A DNA stretch of 64,000 nt, taken from NCBI GenBank assembly GCA_002104945.1, contig MCFH01000034.1, positions 372,001 through 436,000 on the forward strand, read 5' to 3'. Source of the stretch: Piromyces finnis. Lineage: Eukaryota > Neocallimastigomycota > Neocallimastigomycetes > Neocallimastigales > Neocallimastigaceae. Below, in pieces: positions 59,905 to 64,000 of the stretch. Each line of letters starts with the position of its first letter. Position 1 is the stretch's first letter. The notes beneath the pieces were generated by a model. That model made no database searches. It saw nothing but the letters and a program-made list of their open reading frames with translations, and was not told the DNA's origin. Both the position numbers and the translations under genes were made by a program.

Positions 59905-60688
59905 ATGTATAAAACTGTAATATTTCATATTGGAAGATTATTTTGTTTCTCAATGGCTGCACCTTCACCATTTGTTTATTTAAATTCTTTTATTAATTCT
60001 AATCATACCTATTCTAGTCAAGGAAGTCGTTCAAATTCAATACCTCGAATGGCTTATATTCCATTTGCTATGAAACTTGCAACTTTAGCCTATGCTTGTA
60101 GTTCTTGGACAAAAGCTTCACTTATACTACAACAACAATTTCAAATTGTCACCACAAAAAGTATTCTTACCGAAAATGAAAAGAAATTAATTTCAGGACT
60201 TCATATTTCTGTCACCTATATTTTATTACGCCTTTTTCATCAAAAAGTACTCTTTATATATATATATTTAGAATTTAAATTGTATTTTTATTTTCATAGA
60301 TTTAGGATTAAGAATAAAATATATTAATTTAATAATAATAATCATTATATATTGTTTATAAACAAAATTTATTTATCAATATTTTTTTCTTTTAAATATA
60401 TATATTTAATTTAATTTATATTGTCGCACACACACACACACACACATTTAGAGTACAGTTATTAATTTAAAAAAAGGTGGAAGATTCGAAAAATTAAATC
60501 TTTTTTCATCTAAATTATTAATTCCTTTAGTCATTGGACTTATTATATGTACCATTATTGAAGAATCGACTTTAATGATTCTTTTACAAATTACTTCTGG
60601 TTCCAGAAGAGTTTATTCTATTTCAGGTAAAAATGCCATTAAAGCAGCTGGTTTCAGAGATGATGTTGCTAATAATTCTAAAAGTAAG

Positions 60689-60724
<36 letters not shown>

Positions 60725-61585
60725 TTTAAATATTTTTATTAATAACAATTACATATATATATAATATATAAAATATTTATATTAAAAATATTATCTATGT
60801 ATAATAAAATAAAATAAAAAAAAAAAAAAAAAGAAGAAAATATTCTTTTCAAGCAAGATATTGAAAATAAACTCAATGAAAGTTATAGGAAATCAACAGA
60901 AAATTTGAAAAGTAGTCATGAAAGTTTAAGTCATTCAAGAAATTCATTATCTATTTGTACTGAAAAAAAGCCAGAAATTGATAAAGATTTAAAAAATGAA
61001 AAAGAAGAAAATAAAAAATGCAATGATAAAGATGAAAACTCAAAAGAAACCCATGAATCATCAAAAATTTTTTATCATGATGATTGTTGTGTTTGTCTTG
61101 GTTCATGTGACTATCCTCAAATGGAAACTTTTTGTGCGTCTGAAAGTCATGTTGCTCATACTCAATGTATGTTAAAATGGCTACAGGCTTCCAAAAAACG
61201 TCAATGTCCACTGTGTCGGTAAATATTAACAAAAAAAAATAAAGAATAATACAATCGATACTATCTATGCTAGTTTATTATTAGTTTTAAAATGATGTTA
61301 TTCTAACTTATAGTATTGTTATATATATATATATATTTAAAAAAAAAAACTTTTTTTAATAGACAACCTTTACAAGTATATATCATGAGTGAATCAATGC
61401 ATGATTATATTTATGGATACCCCCCTCTCTATCAAATATTACAAAGAAATATTGATTGGAAATGCTTTTTAAAAAGAACTGGTATTACATTATCAGTGGC
61501 ATCAAGTCTATTAGTTATATTAGAATTACGAATGCTAACCAACCGTTGTAAATACACCAATCTACACTATTCTTCATCAAATTAA
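59905..61585 (+). CDS. membrane-anchored RING-type protein (probable E3 ubiquitin ligase)
   Basis: Exons 59905-60246, 60452-60683, 60834-61218 and 61363-61585 give 393 residues. The N-terminal half has several hydrophobic helices (FAMKLATLAYACSSW, LISGLHISVTYILLRLF, LLIPLVIGLIICTIIEES). A charged linker (~200-270) follows. Residues ~276-320 form a zinc RING of C-x2-C...C-x4-H-x2-H-x2-C...C-x2-C type: CCVCLGSC, FCASESHVAHTQCMLKWL, KKRQCPLCRQP. Another hydrophobic segment near the C-terminus (GITLSVASSLLVILELRM) would place it in a membrane, perhaps ER or Golgi. The motif implies an E3 ligase; substrate and exact family (RING-H2 or RING-variant) are unknown. The intron 1 acceptor is preceded by a CA repeat instead of a pyrimidine tract. 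Confidence 0.85.
60426..60446. repeat. (CA)n dinucleotide run at an intron acceptor
   Basis: About ten CA units directly upstream of the exon 2 acceptor (AG at 60450-60451) of the RING gene. It stands where a T-rich tract would normally be, and is the only CA repeat in the window. Confidence 0.9.
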
Positions 61586-62032
61586 AAAAAAAAAAATTTT
61601 TTTTTTTCTTTTTGAAAATTCTATTCTATTTTTTATTGTATTTTTTTTTTTTTTCTATTCTAACACCATTTTAACTTTTTTTTTTTTTTGAATCTTCACA
61701 CTATTGTTTTCCACAATTTTGCCTATTTATTATTTCATAAATAAATATTAACTAATTAAAAAAAAAAAAAAAATCAATTTTTATATAATAATAAAAAAAC
61801 AACAAAATGAATTTCAATAAATTTTAAAGTGTCTTTAAAAAATAAAAAAAAGACTAAATACTAATAGAAATATTAAAAAAAAAATAATAATAAAAATTAA
61901 ACATAAAATAATAATAAATAAATAAAAAGCAGTAATAAAATAAAATAGAACAATTTTTTTTTTTTTTTTTAATTTTTATTTTTTTTTATTTATAATAATG
62001 TAATAATGATTTATAAAGTATTTTAAAATACC

Positions 62033-62066
<34 letters not shown>

Positions 62067-63276
62067 CAGTATCATTATATATATAATATATAAATATATA
62101 TTTTTGAAAAGTATTATAATATGAAGGATTTCGATAAAAGCATATATATATATATTTTAGATATCATCAAAAAGTTATATTTCTTTTGGGGTAGAAGAAA
62201 AATGGAACTAAAAGAAAAGTAAATTTTAATTTTCTTTTAGGTCTAGTTAATATTTAAAAGTATTAAAATATCGAAAAAAAAAAAAGGACATTGTTCCTTC
62301 CATAAAAAGTAATTACTATTTGAAATTAATAATAGTAAAAAATGAAAAAAAAAAATTTTTTTTTTTTTAGAATGAAAAAGGTCATAGTTGGAAAAAAAAA
62401 AAAAAAAGATAAAATAATGAAAATAGGAAAAAAAAATATATTTTTATCATTGGACTTTTTTTTTTTTTTTGAAATGGGATTGTATCATGTATCATACCAT
62501 CATTAAAGTTTTAAAATAAAAATAAAAAAGAAACAGAAAAGATATTAAAAGTTTATATATAAAAATGGAATTTTTTTTTTTTTTCCCTTCTCTTTGATGT
62601 GAATGATAAATAACTTTTTTTTTTTTTTTCATTCATTAAATAACCCAATTGAGGAAGGGAATGGGATGGGAAAGGAAGAGGATAATGCATTTATTATTAT
62701 AATATTTTTTTTTTTTTTTTTGTTTTTATTATTTTATGGTTTTTTTTTTTTTTTTTTTTTTTTCTATTTTTTCTTTTTAAAAAAAAAGAGAAAGAATAAA
62801 AAAAATTCTATTGCTATTATTTTTATATAAACATTTTTTTTAAATAAACAATTTATAAATAAAATTATTTAACCCTAGTTTCTTTTCTTTTCTTTCCTTA
62901 AATGTATAATAAAAAAAAAAAAAATTAATGCGTTTATATTTTATAATAGGAAATTATTTATTGATATCAAAAATATTTTCGCAGGTTTTTTTTTTTTTTT
63001 TTTTTTTTTTCCAATTTTCTTTCTTTTCCTAATTAGTGAAAAGTATATATACGTTTTCTTTCTTTTTTTTGGGTAAAATTTTTTTTTATATTTTTTTTAA
63101 TTAAAACTTTCATTCATTATATTAATTTCTTTTCTTTCTTTTTTTTTTTTATTACTAGAGGTAAAAAAAAATTATCTAGTTGGTAGTATGTAAATTTTAA
63201 AAATAAAATTAAAAAAAAAATAGGTAAAAACTTTTTTAATGTTATTTTTTTTCAATTTCTGGTGTGTTCATTGCAT
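61586..63276. other. intergenic, convergent gene ends
   Basis: Between the RING gene (+) and the AdhE end (-). It is dense homopolymers on both strands (A-runs at 62049-62067, T-runs at 62737-62763 and 62987-63010). A poly-Phe frame at 62603-62830 is an artefact of T-runs. No gene is seen. Confidence 0.55.
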
Positions 63277-64000
63277 TTATTGAGATAAGATGTTCTTTAA
63301 GTCATCAAGGGATGGCTTAACTGGGTTACAGGCGGTACCTTGGTCAGCTAAAGCCTTAGCAGCAATATCGTTAATAGCAGCGTTGAATTCTGGTTCAATG
63401 TCCTTGAATTGAGTTGGAACGTTACCGAGGGCAACAATCTTGTTAACTTGAGCAATTAAATAATCAACCTTAGCATCAACGGATTTGTCGTAGATATCTT
63501 CACCGACAGCAATAGCAATCTTATCAGCTAAAGTAGCATAGGCGTTCTTGGCGGTTTCATCCTTAGCATTGAACTTAATAACCTTTGGAAGAACAATAGC
63601 GTTAGCAACACCTGGGTGAATGTTACTGAAGCGAGAGGAAACAAAGTGAGATAAGGAGTGACTGATACCGAGGAAGGAGTTACCACTAGCCATACCAGCT
63701 AAAGTAGCAGCGTTGTGCATAACAGCACGACCTTCAATATCGTATTCCTTGTCAACAATACTGTTCTTGAAGTTGGAAATGATAGCAACAGCGGCCTTTT
63801 GAGCGTATGGAGCAGTGTAATCGTTACTGTGAACAGAAACAATACTTTCAATAGCCATGGCAAGAGCATTTAAGGAAGAGTTGACAGCAACTTCCTTTGG
63901 CATACCCATGGACATTTCTGGATCAGTAATGGCCATGTTTGGAGTTAAAGTGTAAGTAGAAATTAATTCAATACTACCATTGTCTAAAGTTAAACGAGCA
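63277..64000 (-). CDS. adhE: AdhE-type aldehyde/alcohol dehydrogenase, C-terminal part (runs off window)
   Basis: The visible 241 codons are the end of an iron-dependent alcohol dehydrogenase domain; the frame is open to the right edge. Motifs are TPNMAITDPEMSMGMPKEV, ALAMAIESIVSVHSNDYTAPYA, HNAATLAGMASGNSFLGISHSLSH with two metal-binding His, NIHPGVANAIVLPKVIKFNAKD with the third, and DQGTACNPVKPSLDDLKNILS at the C-terminus. In AdhE this domain reduces acetaldehyde to ethanol after an N-terminal domain converts acetyl-CoA to acetaldehyde. Gut fungi use it for mixed-acid fermentation in the cytosol. Codon use is strongly biased (AAC, ATC, GGT, AAG), implying very high expression. The aldehyde domain is not visible, so a stand-alone iron-ADH cannot be excluded. 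Confidence 0.85.
   Translation of the reverse strand, partial: ARLTLDNGSIELISTYTLTPNMAITDPEMSMGMPKEVAVNSSLNALAMAIESIVSVHSNDYTAPYAQKAAVAIISNFKNSIVDKEYDIEGRAVMHNAATLAGMASGNSFLGISHSLSHFVSSRFSNIHPGVANAIVLPKVIKFNAKDETAKNAYATLADKIAIAVGEDIYDKSVDAKVDYLIAQVNKIVALGNVPTQFKDIEPEFNAAINDIAAKALADQGTACNPVKPSLDDLKNILSQ

Noticed and set aside
62603-62830. Phenylalanine-rich ORF
   Set aside because: It is read from poly-T runs in a convergent intergenic region.

Overview
The window is nuclear DNA from an extremely AT-rich eukaryote. The genes are fungal in kind: GINS subunit Psf3, the GID-complex receptor GID4/Vid24, a Ubp15/USP7-type protease, Yif1, and an ER L-type lectin. Most are cut into many short exons by AT-rich GT..AG introns, with long homopolymer and A/T microsatellite tracts between genes. 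A highly expressed AdhE-type iron alcohol dehydrogenase at the right edge, together with the base composition, points to an anaerobic gut fungus (Neocallimastigomycota: Piromyces, Neocallimastix, Anaeromyces or Orpinomyces relatives). That assignment is inference. I see no tRNA, rRNA, CRISPR array or intact transposon.

Layout, left to right. 63-1087 (+): 3' end of an MFS transporter. 2050-3975 (-): DUF155/RMND1-like protein. 4914-6248 (-): fumarylacetoacetate hydrolase-family enzyme with an organelle-type leader. 6818-8463 (+): OSTF1-like SH3-ankyrin protein with a 14-nt exon. 9001-10235 (-): GINS subunit Psf3. 12420-14939 (+): unrecognised intronless 839-residue low-complexity protein. 16824-19125 (+): secreted, ER-retained (NDEL) unknown protein with a large TAA array in intron 1. 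20628-22164 (+): adenylosuccinate synthetase. 23489-27225 (-): 1048-residue low-complexity protein with a degenerate RhoGAP-like end.

30692-32497 (+): GID4 with a 10-nt exon. 34260-40749 (-): USP7/Ubp15 deubiquitinase, about 24 exons. 42681-46388 (+): unknown basic protein with an 11-nt exon. 46770-48981 (-): phytochelatin synthase with its catalytic triad. 53146-55070 (+): L-type lectin cargo receptor with a 19-nt exon. 56526-58513 (+): Yif1. 59905-61585 (+): membrane RING protein. 63277-64000 (-): C-terminal end of AdhE.

Exon joins were worked out by hand. In each fully modelled gene the summed exon length is a multiple of three and the protein agrees with its family. Several neighbours share a theme: GID4 and USP7 (ubiquitin system) are convergent, and the lectin and Yif1 (ER-Golgi traffic) are in tandem. 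The strongest observations are the recurrent 10-19 nt microexons, the phytochelatin synthase, the NDEL protein, two perfect hairpins in a GC-richer island near 22.5-22.8 kb, and a possible hairpin element near 51.9 kb.
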